DNA of 64,000 bases, from the NCBI RefSeq assembly GCF_020166435.1, contig NZ_JAINZP010000010.1, forward strand, positions 94,367 through 158,366, read 5' to 3'. A program made the position numbers and the translations under genes. Positions 29,580 to 39,792 of this stretch are shown here, piece after piece (the stretch's first letter is position 1; every line of letters begins with the position of its first letter). Source of the DNA: Pectobacterium versatile. Lineage in GTDB: Bacteria; Pseudomonadota; Gammaproteobacteria; Enterobacterales; Enterobacteriaceae. The notes beneath the pieces are model-generated. The model was not told where the DNA came from. It saw only the letters and a list, made by a program, of their open reading frames with translations, and searched no databases.

Positions 29580-30138
29580 CTATCTCCTAATCATGTTTGA
29601 TTTTGATAAAGCGAAAAATACATGCTGCGCAATTCCTTGCGAGTAGTGTGGGAAAAATGGGCTATCAGCGCCTTCCGTCAGGTGCCATGTCACCTTGTTC
29701 GCTGGCACTGAGGTAAAGACGCCCGAGAAGCGGTTCACAAAATCGTGATGGCGGCAGCATAAGAGAGGGAGTAAGGCTGGAAGTCGCTGTTGGTTTTTGA
29801 TTGAAAAAATCTAATTTAAGCTTGTTTTTATCATTATATTATCTAATCCGAATGGCGTTTTCAGTTGGGTGTCATTGCCTATGTTATCCAGTTTTAATGT
29901 CATTAATTTGTGGTTTACGCTGATTTAAATAATTTACGTGCTTAATTTCGTCAATTAATAAGCATATTACGCTGCTTTGTTTTTTGTGGGCGGCTCGACT
30001 TTCTTTGTCTTCTATATAATTTATCTTATGTCTGAGAGAGTGGTTTAACCTGCGCGTCGGTGGTAAGTTCAGTCATAAGATATCGTTTGCGTAGTGTGTT
30101 TTATCGCCTGAACGCCATGCGCTGAAGAGGGATGAAGA
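29580..30138 (+). other. Intergenic region upstream of gcvT
   Basis: About 560 bp of AT-rich DNA without a supported gene. It should hold the gcvTHP promoter and regulator sites (GcvA, Lrp and PurR control the operon in E. coli). I could not assign individual sites by eye and found no convincing glycine riboswitch. Confidence 0.5.
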
Positions 30139-31254
30139 ATGGCAAAGCAGACCCCGTTGTATCAACAACATCTGGCCGATGGCGCCAAAATGGTGGATTT
30201 TCATGGTTGGATGATGCCACTGCACTACGGCTCCCAACTGGACGAACACCATATTGTGCGTCGGGAAGCCGGCATTTTTGATGTCTCCCACATGACCATC
30301 GTCGATTTACACGGCGTGAGAACGCGTGAATTCCTGCGTTATCTGTTGGCGAATGATGTCGCCAAACTCACACAGCCGGGCAAAGCCCTGTATACCGGCA
30401 TGCTGAATGCCTCCGGCGGCGTCATTGACGATCTGATCGTTTATTTTCTCACGGAAGACAATTTCCGACTGGTTGTGAACTCCGCGACCCGTGAAAAAGA
30501 TCTCGCCTGGATCGGGCAGCACGCTGCGCCGTTCGGGGTTGAAATCCGCGAGCGCGACGATCTGGCGCTGGTTGCGGTGCAAGGTCCGCAGGCGCAGGAA
30601 AAAGTTCAAGAAATCCTGAAGGCAAAAGGCCTGAGTGATACCGACGTGGCAGCGGTTGCCAGCATGAAGCCGTTTTTTGGCAAGCAGGCGGGCGACTTCT
30701 TCGTTGCCACGACGGGTTATACGGGTGAAGCGGGTTATGAAATCGCGCTGCCGAATGAGCAGGTGGTCGATTTCTGGCAACAACTGCTGGCGGTTGGTGT
30801 GAAGCCATGTGGGCTGGGTGCACGCGATACGCTGCGGCTGGAAGCGGGGATGAACCTGTACGGTCAGGATATGGATGAGGGCATTTCGCCACTGGCGGCC
30901 AATATGGGCTGGACAATCGCCTGGCAGCCGGAGGATCGCGAGTTTATCGGGCGTGAGGCATTAACGCATCAGCGTGAAAAAGGGACCGATCAACTGGTTG
31001 GTTTAGTGCTGACGGAAAAAGGCGTATTGCGCAATGATTTACCTGTGCGCTTTACTGATAGTGATGGCGTGGTGCGCGAAGGGGTGATCACTAGTGGATC
31101 GTTCTCGCCGACGCTTGGTGTGAGCATCGCGCTGGCGCGTGTTCCGGTGGGGATTGGTGAACAAGCGATAGTGCAGATTCGTAACCGCGAACTGCCTGTC
31201 CACGTGACCAAACCCGGTTTTGTCCGTGCTGGAAAAACCATCGTTCAGTATTAA
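30139..31254 (+). CDS. gcvT: Glycine cleavage system aminomethyltransferase GcvT
   Basis: GcvT (T protein) takes the aminomethyl group from the lipoyl arm of GcvH, releases ammonia and makes 5,10-methylene-THF. At 371 residues it is slightly longer than E. coli Gcv[22 protein letters not shown] and [22 protein letters not shown] are family signatures, the last with the folate-binding Asp region. GAAGAGGG precedes the ATG. First gene of gcvTHP. Confidence 0.97.
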   Translation: MAKQTPLYQQHLADGAKMVDFHGWMMPLHYGSQLDEHHIVRREAGIFDVSHMTIVDLHGVRTREFLRYLLANDVAKLTQPGKALYTGMLNASGGVIDDLIVYFLTEDNFRLVVNSATREKDLAWIGQHAAPFGVEIRERDDLALVAVQGPQAQEKVQEILKAKGLSDTDVAAVASMKPFFGKQAGDFFVATTGYTGEAGYEIALPNEQVVDFWQQLLAVGVKPCGLGARDTLRLEAGMNLYGQDMDEGISPLAANMGWTIAWQPEDREFIGREALTHQREKGTDQLVGLVLTEKGVLRNDLPVRFTDSDGVVREGVITSGSFSPTLGVSIALARVPVGIGEQAIVQIRNRELPVHVTKPGFVRAGKTIVQY

Positions 31255-31313
31255 TAGCCGCTTGCTTATAAAGATAAGCGCATAGGATTAACGACTTTAG
31301 GAAAGGGGATGCA

Positions 31314-31709
31314 ATGAGCAACGTACCAACAGAATTAAAATACACCACGTCGCACGAATGGGTGCTGCATGAGGGCGACGGTATCTACAGCGTGGGTATT
31401 ACCGAACACGCGCAGGAACTTCTGGGTGACATGGTCTTTATCGATTTGCCGGAAGTGGGCACGGTCGTCGCCGCAGGTGATGACTGCGCGGTGGCGGAGT
31501 CGGTAAAAGCGGCGTCGGATATTTATGCGCCCATCAGCGGTGAGATCGTGGAAGTTAACGACGATCTGGAAGGTTCCCCTGAGCTGGTCAACAGCGCACC
31601 TTATGCTGATGGTTGGCTGTTCCGCATCAGAATTTCTGATGAATCTGATTTGGACGAACTGCTTGATGCCGAAGGCTATCAGGCGTTGATAGAAGACGAC
31701 GACGAATAG
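31314..31709 (+). CDS. gcvH: Glycine cleavage system H protein GcvH
   Basis: GcvH is the 131-residue lipoyl carrier that shuttles the aminomethyl group between GcvP and GcvT. Lys65 in AESVKAASD is the lipoylation site. AAAGGGG precedes the ATG. It lies 59 bases after gcvT and is followed by a strong terminator-like hairpin before gcvP. Confidence 0.97.
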   Translation: MSNVPTELKYTTSHEWVLHEGDGIYSVGITEHAQELLGDMVFIDLPEVGTVVAAGDDCAVAESVKAASDIYAPISGEIVEVNDDLEGSPELVNSAPYADGWLFRIRISDESDLDELLDAEGYQALIEDDDE

Positions 31710-31715
31710 TTATCG

Positions 31716-31751
31716 CGCCCCCGATTTTGTCAAATCTGGGGCGTTTTATTT
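31716..31751 (+). terminator. Intrinsic terminator-like hairpin between gcvH and gcvP
   Basis: CGCCCC-C-GATTT (31716-31727) pairs with AAATC-T-GGGGCG (31732-31743), one mismatch, TGTC loop, followed by TTTTATTTT. This is a classical Rho-independent signal inside an operon, 6 bases after the gcvH stop. It would make gcvP expression depend on read-through or on a separate start. Confidence 0.85.
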
Positions 31752-31827
31752 TGTTCGCCCGCGTCGTATTTCAGCGCGGCAGCCAGCACGATTAATGCAG
31801 GCACGATTGATCAAGGAAAGTACTGTA

Positions 31828-34701
31828 ATGACCCAGACACTCAGTCAACTCGAACATGACGGCGCGTTTATCGAGCGCCATATCGGCCCTTCCGTCAGCC
31901 AACAGCAGCACATGCTGTCGGTGGTGGGGGCTACGTCGCTGGATGCGTTGATCCGCCAGATTGTCCCAGTGGACATTCAATTGCCTAGCCCGCCAGCGGT
32001 GGGAGAGGCGGTGACGGAACATGAAGCGTTAGCTGAGCTGAAGGCCATTGCAGGACGCAATCAACGCTATAAAAGCTACATCGGCATGGGCTATAGCGCG
32101 GTGCTGATGCCGCCAGTGATTTTACGCAACCTGCTGGAAAACCCAGGTTGGTACACCGCCTATACGCCGTATCAGCCGGAAGTCTCTCAGGGGCGTCTTG
32201 AGGCGCTGCTGAATTTCCAGCAGGTCACACAGGATTTAACCGGTTTGGATTTGGCCTCTGCATCGTTGCTGGATGAAGCAACCGCTGCGGCGGAAGCAAT
32301 GGCGATGGCGAAGCGCATTAGCAAACTCAAACAGGCCGAACGTTTCTTTGTCGCTGACGACGTGCACCCGCAAACGCTGGATGTGGTGCGTACTCGTGCG
32401 GAAACTTTCGGTTTTGAAATTGTTGTCGGTAAGGCGGAAGAAGCGCTGAAAGATGATGCGGTGTTTGGCGTGTTGCTGCAACAGGCAGGGACGACGGGTG
32501 AACTGCACGATTACAGCGACCTGATGGCGGCACTGAAAGCACGTAAGGTCGTCACCTGTGTGGCATCGGATATCATGGCGCTGGTACTGCTGACCGCGCC
32601 GGGCAAGCAGGGCGCGGATATCGTCTTCGGCTCTGCACAGCGCTTTGGCGTGCCGATGGGCTACGGTGGGCCACACGCGGCATTCTTCGCCTGTCGTGAT
32701 GAACATAAACGTGCCATGCCGGGACGTATTATCGGCGTGTCGCGCGATGCGGCAGGCAACACCGCGCTGCGCATGGCGATGCAGACGCGTGAACAGCACA
32801 TTCGCCGTGAGAAGGCGAACTCCAATATTTGTACCTCGCAGGTGTTGCTGGCCAACATTGCGGGGATGTATGCGGTATTCCACGGGCCGGAAGGGCTCAA
32901 ACGTATCGCTGGGCGCATCCATCGTCTGACCGATATTCTGGCGGCAGGATTAACGCAGGGCGGGCTGCTGCTGCGTCATCGCAGTTGGTTCGATACGTTG
33001 ACCATTGAAGTCGCGGACAAAGACGCGGTACTGAGCCGGGCATTGAGTTTTGGTATCAACCTGCGCAGCGATTTGGCGAGTGCCGTAGGTATTACGCTGG
33101 ATGAAGCAACCACGCGTGAAGACGTGCTGGCGCTGTTCGCGGTTCTGCTAGGTGACGATCACGGGTTGGATATCGACGCGCTTGATGCGGCCATCGGCCA
33201 GAAAGCGGCAACGATCCCGGCTGGGCTGGTGCGCCACGACGCGATCCTGTCGCATCCGGTGTTCAACCGCTATCACAGCGAAACCGAGATGATGCGCTAC
33301 CTGCACCGTTTGGCACGTAAAGATCTTGCGTTGAATCAGGCGATGATTCCGCTCGGTTCCTGCACCATGAAACTCAACGCGGCGGCGGAAATGCTGCCGA
33401 TTACCTGGCCGGAATTTGCCGAACTGCATCCATTCTGCCCGCCGGAACAGGCGCTGGGCTATCGTCAGATGATCGAACAGCTCTCAGGCTGGCTGGTGCA
33501 ACTGACGGGCTATGACGCGATTTGCATGCAGCCCAATTCGGGCGCGCAGGGTGAATACGCGGGGCTGCTGGCGATCCGTCGCTATCATGAAAGCCGCAAT
33601 GAAGCTGGCCGTAATCTCTGTCTGATTCCTAGCTCCGCCCACGGTACTAACCCAGCATCAGCGCAGATGGCGGGGATGGACGTGGTGGTGGTCGCCTGTG
33701 ACAAACAGGGCAATATCGATCTGCACGATCTGCGTGAGAAAGCGCAGGCGGCGGGCGAACAGCTTTCCTGCATTATGGTGACCTATCCGTCCACCCACGG
33801 CGTCTATGAAGAGACGATCCGCGAAGTGTGCCAGATCGTGCATCAATACGGCGGTCAGGTGTATCTGGATGGCGCGAACATGAACGCGCAGGTTGGCATC
33901 ACCACGCCGGGCTACATCGGTGCAGATGTCTCGCATCTGAACCTGCATAAAACCTTCTGTATTCCGCACGGTGGTGGCGGGCCGGGCATGGGGCCGATTG
34001 GCGTGAAAGCGCATTTGGCACCGTTTGTGCCGGGTCATCAGGTGGTAAAAATCGAGGGTGTACTGACGGAGCAGGGCGCAGTCTCTGCGGCACCGTTCGG
34101 CAGTGCTTCTATTCTGCCGATTAGCTGGATGTACATTCGTATGATGGGGGCAGAAGGGCTGAAACAGGCTAGCCAGATGGCGATCCTGAACGCCAACTAC
34201 ATCGCGACGCGCTTGCAGCAGGCCTATCCGGTGCTTTACACCGGCCGTGACGGTCGCGTGGCGCACGAGTGCATTCTGGATATTCGTCCGCTTAAAGAGA
34301 GCACCGGCATTAGCGAAATGGATATCGCCAAACGCCTGATCGACTACGGTTTCCATGCGCCGACCATGTCGTTCCCGGTCGCGGGCACGCTGATGGTGGA
34401 GCCAACGGAATCGGAGAGCCAGGTCGAGATCGATCGCTTTATTGATGCGATGCTGGCGATCCGTACCGAAATCAACCGCGTCGCGCAGGGCGAATGGCCG
34501 CTGGACGACAACCCGTTGGTTAACGCACCGCACACGCAGGCGGAGCTGGTGGCAGATTGGGCGCATCCGTACAGCCGCGAGCTGGCGGTATTCCCGGTAG
34601 GCAGCGAACATAAATACTGGCCGAGCGTGAAGCGTCTGGACGACGTGTATGGCGACCGTAACCTGTTCTGCTCGTGTGTGCCGATGAGCGACTATGCGTA
34701 G
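31828..34701 (+). CDS. gcvP: Glycine dehydrogenase (decarboxylating) GcvP
   Basis: GcvP (P protein) is the PLP enzyme that decarboxylates glycine and loads the remaining aminomethyl group onto GcvH. It has 957 residues, exactly the E. coli length, if started at 31828 ([20 protein letters not shown]) behind AAGGAAAG. Two homologous halves are visible. The PLP lysine is Lys708 in [21 protein letters not shown]. Confidence 0.97.
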   Translation: MTQTLSQLEHDGAFIERHIGPSVSQQQHMLSVVGATSLDALIRQIVPVDIQLPSPPAVGEAVTEHEALAELKAIAGRNQRYKSYIGMGYSAVLMPPVILRNLLENPGWYTAYTPYQPEVSQGRLEALLNFQQVTQDLTGLDLASASLLDEATAAAEAMAMAKRISKLKQAERFFVADDVHPQTLDVVRTRAETFGFEIVVGKAEEALKDDAVFGVLLQQAGTTGELHDYSDLMAALKARKVVTCVASDIMALVLLTAPGKQGADIVFGSAQRFGVPMGYGGPHAAFFACRDEHKRAMPGRIIGVSRDAAGNTALRMAMQTREQHIRREKANSNICTSQVLLANIAGMYAVFHGPEGLKRIAGRIHRLTDILAAGLTQGGLLLRHRSWFDTLTIEVADKDAVLSRALSFGINLRSDLASAVGITLDEATTREDVLALFAVLLGDDHGLDIDALDAAIGQKAATIPAGLVRHDAILSHPVFNRYHSETEMMRYLHRLARKDLALNQAMIPLGSCTMKLNAAAEMLPITWPEFAELHPFCPPEQALGYRQMIEQLSGWLVQLTGYDAICMQPNSGAQGEYAGLLAIRRYHESRNEAGRNLCLIPSSAHGTNPASAQMAGMDVVVVACDKQGNIDLHDLREKAQAAGEQLSCIMVTYPSTHGVYEETIREVCQIVHQYGGQVYLDGANMNAQVGITTPGYIGADVSHLNLHKTFCIPHGGGGPGMGPIGVKAHLAPFVPGHQVVKIEGVLTEQGAVSAAPFGSASILPISWMYIRMMGAEGLKQASQMAILNANYIATRLQQAYPVLYTGRDGRVAHECILDIRPLKESTGISEMDIAKRLIDYGFHAPTMSFPVAGTLMVEPTESESQVEIDRFIDAMLAIRTEINRVAQGEWPLDDNPLVNAPHTQAELVADWAHPYSRELAVFPVGSEHKYWPSVKRLDDVYGDRNLFCSCVPMSDYA

Positions 34702-34753
34702 TTAATCGCGATGGCCGTTGAATCAGCGGCTTGGTTGTTCAATATTTTTTCCA

Positions 34754-34775
34754 GCCTCCTCTACTCAGGGGAGGC
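34754..34775 (+). terminator. Hairpin after gcvP
   Basis: GCCTCC (34754-34759) and GGAGGC (34770-34775) form a stem that can extend partly inward, followed by TTAATTG. It lies 52 bases past the gcvP stop and is a plausible weak terminator. Confidence 0.5.
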
Positions 34776-34847
34776 TTAATTGACTGATTTTATTCTTCCT
34801 TTTCATTACTTGCCTCTAATAACCTGCTGCGCTGAGGCTCATCGAAT

Positions 34848-35225
34848 TTAGTCATCACCAGCCAATGTTTTACCGTGTGTTCTCATCCAGTCTGCCAGTG
34901 AATCCAGCGTTGGCTGGAGTGATTTACCCAGTGGGGTGATTTGGTACTCCACGCGCGGTGGCACTTCGGCATACACCTTACGCTTCACCAGTTTTCGCTG
35001 TTCGAACAGGCGCAGCTGTCGTGTCAGTTCCTTCTGAGTGATGGGGGCGATAGCGCGTTGTAATGCGCTGAAACGTACGGGGTCGCCGATCACGATCAGG
35101 CGGTACAGTATGGGAATCGCCCATTTGCCCGCGATGAGGTTGACGAAATTCACCATTGGGCACGGTTCTGCAATGTCAGATGGTGGGGAAAGGGACGTAT
35201 TTGCTACTGGGCCGTGAACAGACAT
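34848..35225 (-). CDS. HxlR-family transcriptional regulator
   Basis: This is a 125-residue winged-helix protein. CPMVNFVNLIAGKWAIPILYRL, then ITQKELTRQLRLFEQRKLVKRKVY and PPRVEYQITPLGKSL, are the HxlR domain signature. Cys22 just before the domain is a position used for redox or aldehyde sensing in some HxlR proteins; whether it is so here is unknown. It is divergent from the SDR gene and probably represses it. Confidence 0.92.
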   Translation of the reverse strand: MSVHGPVANTSLSPPSDIAEPCPMVNFVNLIAGKWAIPILYRLIVIGDPVRFSALQRAIAPITQKELTRQLRLFEQRKLVKRKVYAEVPPRVEYQITPLGKSLQPTLDSLADWMRTHGKTLAGDD

Positions 35226-35326
35226 AAGGTTCCAATACCCTCTTTAGTACCCAATTGGTGCCTACTTACAAAAGTATACTATTGATGAAATACTGCCGTT
35301 TTTCAAGCAACACGACAGGACACATC

Positions 35327-36079
35327 ATGATGAAACGGCTGCAAGATAAGTTTGCTTTGATCACCGGGGGCACCAGCGGTATTGGGATAGAAACCGCACG
35401 TCAGTTTCTGGCCGAAGGGGCGACGGTCGCCATCACTGGACGCGATGAGAAAGCGCTGGCACGTGCGCAGGCTGAGTTAGGCCATTCCACGCTGGCGATC
35501 CGTTGCGATGCTGGAGATATCCGTGCCCAGCACGATCTGGTCCAGACGCTGACACAGCAATGGCCGCGTCTGGACGTGTTGTATGCCAATGCAGGCGATG
35601 TCACTCATCGTTCGTTAGAAAACTGGGATGAGGCGGCCTGGGATCGGCTTATGGCGACTAACCTTAAAGGGCCATTCTTTCTGGTTCAGGCACTACTGCC
35701 GCTGCTGAGCAACCCGGCATCGGTGATTCTGTGTGGATCGACCAGCGCCCATATCGGCCTACCGCAAAGCAGTGCCTACGCCGCGAGTAAAGCAGGATTA
35801 CTCTCGCTGGCGCGCACGCTGTCGGCTGAGTTGGTGGCGCGTGGTATTCGGGTGAACGGCTTGAGCCCGGGCCCGACTGAAACTCCTGCGCTTGATAAGC
35901 TAGGCCTCTCTCCCGAACAGCAGTCCGCCATGCAGGAACAAATTCGACAACTGGTGCCGATTGGCCGTATGGGAACCCCTTGGGAATTGGCGAAAGCGGC
36001 GGTTTTTCTTGCCTCTGACGAGTCCCGCTTTGTGGTTGGAACGGAATTGCTGGTCGACGGTGGTGTCGCCAATCTGTAG
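35327..36079 (+). CDS. SDR-family oxidoreductase
   Basis: This is a 250-residue classical short-chain dehydrogenase: TGGTSGIG cofactor motif, NAG, catalytic Ser in GSTSAHIG and YAASK (Tyr-Lys), and the PGPTETP loop. I start at the ATG at 35327, about 9 bases after AGGA; an upstream ATG (35255) would add an unmatched 24-residue tail. It is divergent from the HxlR regulator about 100 bases away, a common pairing. Substrate unknown. Confidence 0.92.
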   Translation: MMKRLQDKFALITGGTSGIGIETARQFLAEGATVAITGRDEKALARAQAELGHSTLAIRCDAGDIRAQHDLVQTLTQQWPRLDVLYANAGDVTHRSLENWDEAAWDRLMATNLKGPFFLVQALLPLLSNPASVILCGSTSAHIGLPQSSAYAASKAGLLSLARTLSAELVARGIRVNGLSPGPTETPALDKLGLSPEQQSAMQEQIRQLVPIGRMGTPWELAKAAVFLASDESRFVVGTELLVDGGVANL

Positions 36080-36282
36080 CATGAATCTTTTGCTTTCCTT
36101 CACCTACTCCGCGCGGCATCAGAATGTGCAACTGATAGGGGACCTACACGATCCCGATCCTCTATTACAGCGAAGACATACTAAAGAAGGCCAGTCGTTG
36201 GCTGGTAACATTCGTTCCCGACGAATTTATCCTTCTCTTGCCGCATTACAAGGCTTATCAATAAGCCTCGCCCTAGCGGGTC

Positions 36283-36319
36283 AACGCTAACGTTTTGTCC
36301 TGAAACTCGAATTATCTAG
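36283..36319 (+). repeat. Second copy of the intergenic repeat end
   Basis: AACGCTAACGTTTTGTCCTG and the following bases match 519-555 in 35 of 37 positions. Weaker similarity (CCTCGCCC, GGGTCA) extends to the left. The gap from 36080 to 36374 otherwise shows nothing coding. It probably marks a truncated copy of the element at 374-555. Confidence 0.7.
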
Positions 36320-36374
36320 GGTAGATGTGTGTGGTTACGTATCGGCGTTACATTATTGCTGTACAACTAAAATG

Positions 36375-38519
36375 CTAGCTGCCAGAGGTGTCTGGTATCG
36401 TGGAAAGCGCGATCAGAATGGCGGTTTCCGGCGTTAGGACGGGTAGGGCAAGGCCGGCCTGCATCAGCCAATCACCAGAAACCACTATCGGTTGACGTAA
36501 CCAAGGCGGGAGCTCACGCATGGTGCCGCCGCCTTCTCGCACCGTTTTGATTTCTGGGCCGTCCAGCAGTGTGACTTCATAGCGTGCGTCGGGCAGCAGA
36601 CTGGGGAAGCGGAGCGTACCCGCCAGCGAATAAGCCGGCATACGCAACTGGGCTACCAGGAAAACGGCGTGCTGCCGATCGTGGCTGACTACGCCAGTGA
36701 CCTGCACCGTATCGTCCGGCATCTCGACCCGCCAGGTGGTGCCGCTGTGCAGCAGCGGGCGCAGCGTTTTGTGCAACTGGATGTAGTGGCGATAGCCTTC
36801 CAGCTCATCGTCATCGGTCTTCACAGGATCCAGTTCGATACCCATGTGACCGAACAGGGCGGTCAGGCCGCGAAAGGCGATGGTGTGACGCCGATAGGTG
36901 GCGTGACAGCGGGCGTGCCCGATGTGTTGCCCCATCACCTCTGGTGGGAAGAAGTAGCTCATGCCGCGCTGGATACTCTGGCGTTCCAATGCATCGTTGT
37001 TATCCGACACCCAGAAGCGCTGGGTACGCTCCAGCACGCCGTAGTCGATGCGGCCGCCGCCGGAGGCGCAGGATTCAAATTCGACATGGGGAAAACGCTG
37101 GCGCAGGGTATCGAGCAGACGATAGAACTGTCGGGTTTGCGCATCGGCGACCAGACGCCCTTCATGGCCGGGCTGCACCAGCTCGCGGTTCATATCCCAC
37201 TTCACATAATCGATAGGGTGCTCACCCAACAGCCAGCTCAGCCGTTCCAGTAGATAAGCGAATGCCTCGGGTTGGTTTAAGTTCAGCACGTACTGGTAGC
37301 GACCCGTTGGCTGCGCGTAGCCGGGCAATTGCAGCACCCAGTCTGGATGGGCGCGGAACAGGTCGGAATTGGGATTGATCATCTCTGGTTCGACCCAAAT
37401 GCCGAACTCCATCCCCAAGGCTTTGACATGCTCAATCACTGGCATCAGCCCGTTAGGGTATTTTTCCTCGTCCAGATACCAGTCGCCGAGTGCGGCTTGG
37501 TCGTGGTGACGCCCACGGAACCAGCCGTCATCGATAATGAAGCGCTCTACACCGACGTCGGCGGCTTTGCTCGCCATCTGCATGATGTACTGTGGATCGT
37601 GATCGAAATAGATCCCTTCCCACGTATTGAGGTGTACCGGACGTGGCTTATCGCCGGAGAATTGGATCAGGGACTGGCGCAAGAAGGTGTGATAGCGCTG
37701 GCTCATGCCGTTTAAACCGGCATCGGAGAAGACGGCGTAGACCCACGGCGTGGTGAGAGATTCCGACTGTGCCAGCGTGATTTCGCCCGGCAGATACAGG
37801 GCTTCCGCCTGTACGACGCGACGGCCATCCGTTTTGATATCGGCACGCAGGCGATGGTTGCCGCTCCAGCCTAAATGCACGCCCCAGACAGCGCCACGCT
37901 GTTCGCTGAATGCGGACTCGCCGAGGATAAAGCTGGGGAAATACTCGTGGGAACTTCTTCCCCGACGGCTTTCCTGAATAAAACCGCCGTGCTGCAACGT
38001 GAGGCGGTGAGTCTGAAACTCGCGCAGCCAGCGGCCGTGAAACGCCATGACGTCGCTCGCCTGTTCTGGGATGGGCAGCGTGACGGCGAGGCGCTGTACT
38101 TGCCAGGCATCCGCACGCAGATTCTCTAGCGTATGGCGCAGTTGTAGGACATCGGTCTGCGGATCTAGGCGCAGTTCGCTGATCAGGCGAAGCCCTGCCT
38201 GTGCATCTTCCGCCGTGATGGTGAGCGTATTGTTCTGAACATCAGTCTGCGTCGTCGTGAAGATCGGCGCGGCGTCATAGCCTGAACGGTGCCCCTCAAT
38301 ACCCGGTGAACCAAACTGGCCGCGCCCGTATTCCATCGCTAGGGTTAGAGGAAGATCCACGTCCAGACGACCATTAGCGACGGGCCGTTGCAGAGAAATG
38401 ATATCTTCTGGCGAAAAACCGCGCAGTCGTTGCCCCCAGTAGAGAATTTCCGCTGCTGGGGCACAGCGTACGATAACATCGCACTGCGCGCTGGTTAATT
38501 GAACAAGATCACACACCAT
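36375..38519 (-). CDS. GH36 alpha-galactosidase
   Basis: This is a 714-residue glycoside hydrolase family 36 enzyme, cleaving alpha-1,6-galactosides such as melibiose and raffinose. The nucleophile Asp is in YVKWDMN (about residue 442) and the acid/base Asp in WVSDNND (about 506); HLNTWEGIYFDHD and IDDGWFRGRH are further family motifs. No signal peptide, so it is cytoplasmic. The ATG at 38519 follows GGGAG; a TTG at 38534 is possible. Twin LacI-type operators lie just upstream. No sugar transporter gene is adjacent. Confidence 0.94.
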   Translation of the reverse strand: MVCDLVQLTSAQCDVIVRCAPAAEILYWGQRLRGFSPEDIISLQRPVANGRLDVDLPLTLAMEYGRGQFGSPGIEGHRSGYDAAPIFTTTQTDVQNNTLTITAEDAQAGLRLISELRLDPQTDVLQLRHTLENLRADAWQVQRLAVTLPIPEQASDVMAFHGRWLREFQTHRLTLQHGGFIQESRRGRSSHEYFPSFILGESAFSEQRGAVWGVHLGWSGNHRLRADIKTDGRRVVQAEALYLPGEITLAQSESLTTPWVYAVFSDAGLNGMSQRYHTFLRQSLIQFSGDKPRPVHLNTWEGIYFDHDPQYIMQMASKAADVGVERFIIDDGWFRGRHHDQAALGDWYLDEEKYPNGLMPVIEHVKALGMEFGIWVEPEMINPNSDLFRAHPDWVLQLPGYAQPTGRYQYVLNLNQPEAFAYLLERLSWLLGEHPIDYVKWDMNRELVQPGHEGRLVADAQTRQFYRLLDTLRQRFPHVEFESCASGGGRIDYGVLERTQRFWVSDNNDALERQSIQRGMSYFFPPEVMGQHIGHARCHATYRRHTIAFRGLTALFGHMGIELDPVKTDDDELEGYRHYIQLHKTLRPLLHSGTTWRVEMPDDTVQVTGVVSHDRQHAVFLVAQLRMPAYSLAGTLRFPSLLPDARYEVTLLDGPEIKTVREGGGTMRELPPWLRQPIVVSGDWLMQAGLALPVLTPETAILIALSTIPDTSGS

Positions 38520-38565
38520 GAGGAAGGCTCCCAATTACGATCTGAGTAATGTCTCTTAGTGAAAG

Positions 38566-38579
38566 CTTAAACGTTTAAG
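38566..38579. promoter_or_regulatory. LacI-family operator, proximal copy
   Basis: CTTAAACGTTTAAG is a perfect 14-bp palindrome with the central CG typical of LacI/GalR operators. It lies 47 bases upstream of the alpha-galactosidase start. Confidence 0.85.
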
Positions 38580-38586
38580 TCATCAA

Positions 38587-38600
38587 CTTAAACGTTTAAG
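38587..38600. promoter_or_regulatory. LacI-family operator, distal copy
   Basis: This is an identical CTTAAACGTTTAAG palindrome. Its centre is 21 bases from the other copy, two helical turns, so two dimers would bind the same face. The adjacent LacI-family gene is the likely source of the repressor. Confidence 0.85.
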
Positions 38601-38733
38601 AAGTGTGATATTGTTAAAATAATCGTTAGGAAATGGAAAAAGGTTGCGATGAAGATGTGAAGGGCATCTCGCTGACGGCTAGCGTAGCAAACCAACCGAT
38701 GGCCTTATGAAATGTGGCAGAGAGCGGAATAGA

Positions 38734-39741
38734 TTAGGCGGGAAAGCTCGTTTTACCGAGGCGTAATGTTGGTTGCCACAACACCTGCAAGTTCTCTACG
38801 GCTTCGCCCGTGATGAGCGCCTGCATCATGCTGGCAATCTGTTCGCCAACCTGCTCGCGCGTCGCCTGTTCGATAGCGGTCACGTTGATGTCGGTCAGGC
38901 TGTCCTGCGGCAGGCCGTCATACATTACTAACGCGATAGGGTGTGAACCGGAAAGCCGACCCGCCTGCTGCAACGCGGCGACAGCGCCATCGCCGTGGAC
39001 GTTGCCATCCATCACGATAGCGGTTGGCGGTTCAGGCAGCGCCAGAAGGTCGAGCATGGCCTGATAGCCCGCGCGGCGCGTGGGGCTGACACAGCGCAGA
39101 TAGGCGTCGTGAAACGGCAGGCTGTGGCGTTGCAGGATATCGCGATAACCCTGACGACGCTGCATGATGAACGCCTGTGGGTGGTCTTCGCTTAACATGG
39201 CGATACGGCGATGGCCGAGTTCAAGCAGGTGTTCGGTCGCCAGCGCCATGCCTGCGCGGTTGTCAAAATCGAACCAGGCGTAAGGGTGGAGGAGCTGGCT
39301 GCGCCCCAGCGCCAGAAAAGGAACGTTGTGGCGCTGTAATAACGTCAGTCGCGCATCCTGTTCACACGTATGCGCGACGATCAGCGCGTCGATACGGCGG
39401 CTGGCGATCAACCGCGCAGCGCCCTGACAGGCGTCTTGCTCGTCAGCTAGCAGGAGAAAATCGACCTCATGCTGTGCCAGCTTGCGGCTGATAGCGCCAA
39501 TCATCTCAAAAAAGATATCGTTACTCAGTGAAGAGGCGTAGGGATAGACCAGCCCGACGGCGTTGCTCTTGCCCATTTTCAGGCGGCGTGCGTGCGTATT
39601 GGGACGATAGCCAATGCGCTCCGCTTCTTCCTGAATACGCTGGCGCGTGGCGTCAGAGATATCGTGATGACCGTTCAGCGCACGACTCACCGCCGCTACG
39701 GACAAACCCAGATTATTCGCGATTGTTTTTAAAGACATCAC
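38734..39741 (-). CDS. LacI-family repressor, probably of the alpha-galactosidase gene
   Basis: This is a 335-residue LacI/GalR protein. The helix-turn-helix is at residues 3-25 (LKTIANNLGLSVAAVSRALN), the hinge is RRLKMGKSNAVGLVYP, and the rest is a periplasmic-binding-protein-like sensor domain. It lies upstream of the alpha-galactosidase on the same strand, with the two palindromic operators between them. The ligand is probably an alpha-galactoside; that is inference. Confidence 0.93.
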   Translation of the reverse strand: MMSLKTIANNLGLSVAAVSRALNGHHDISDATRQRIQEEAERIGYRPNTHARRLKMGKSNAVGLVYPYASSLSNDIFFEMIGAISRKLAQHEVDFLLLADEQDACQGAARLIASRRIDALIVAHTCEQDARLTLLQRHNVPFLALGRSQLLHPYAWFDFDNRAGMALATEHLLELGHRRIAMLSEDHPQAFIMQRRQGYRDILQRHSLPFHDAYLRCVSPTRRAGYQAMLDLLALPEPPTAIVMDGNVHGDGAVAALQQAGRLSGSHPIALVMYDGLPQDSLTDINVTAIEQATREQVGEQIASMMQALITGEAVENLQVLWQPTLRLGKTSFPA

Positions 39742-39792
39742 CCTCTCCTGACGTGAATGCCCAGCGACGGGGTGTCTAGCGGGAAAACCGAA

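Noticed and set aside
29580..30138. Possible glycine riboswitch before gcvT
   Set aside because: A GAGAG-type stretch near 30034 recalls the aptamer, but the conserved stems could not be built and enteric gcvTHP is controlled by proteins.
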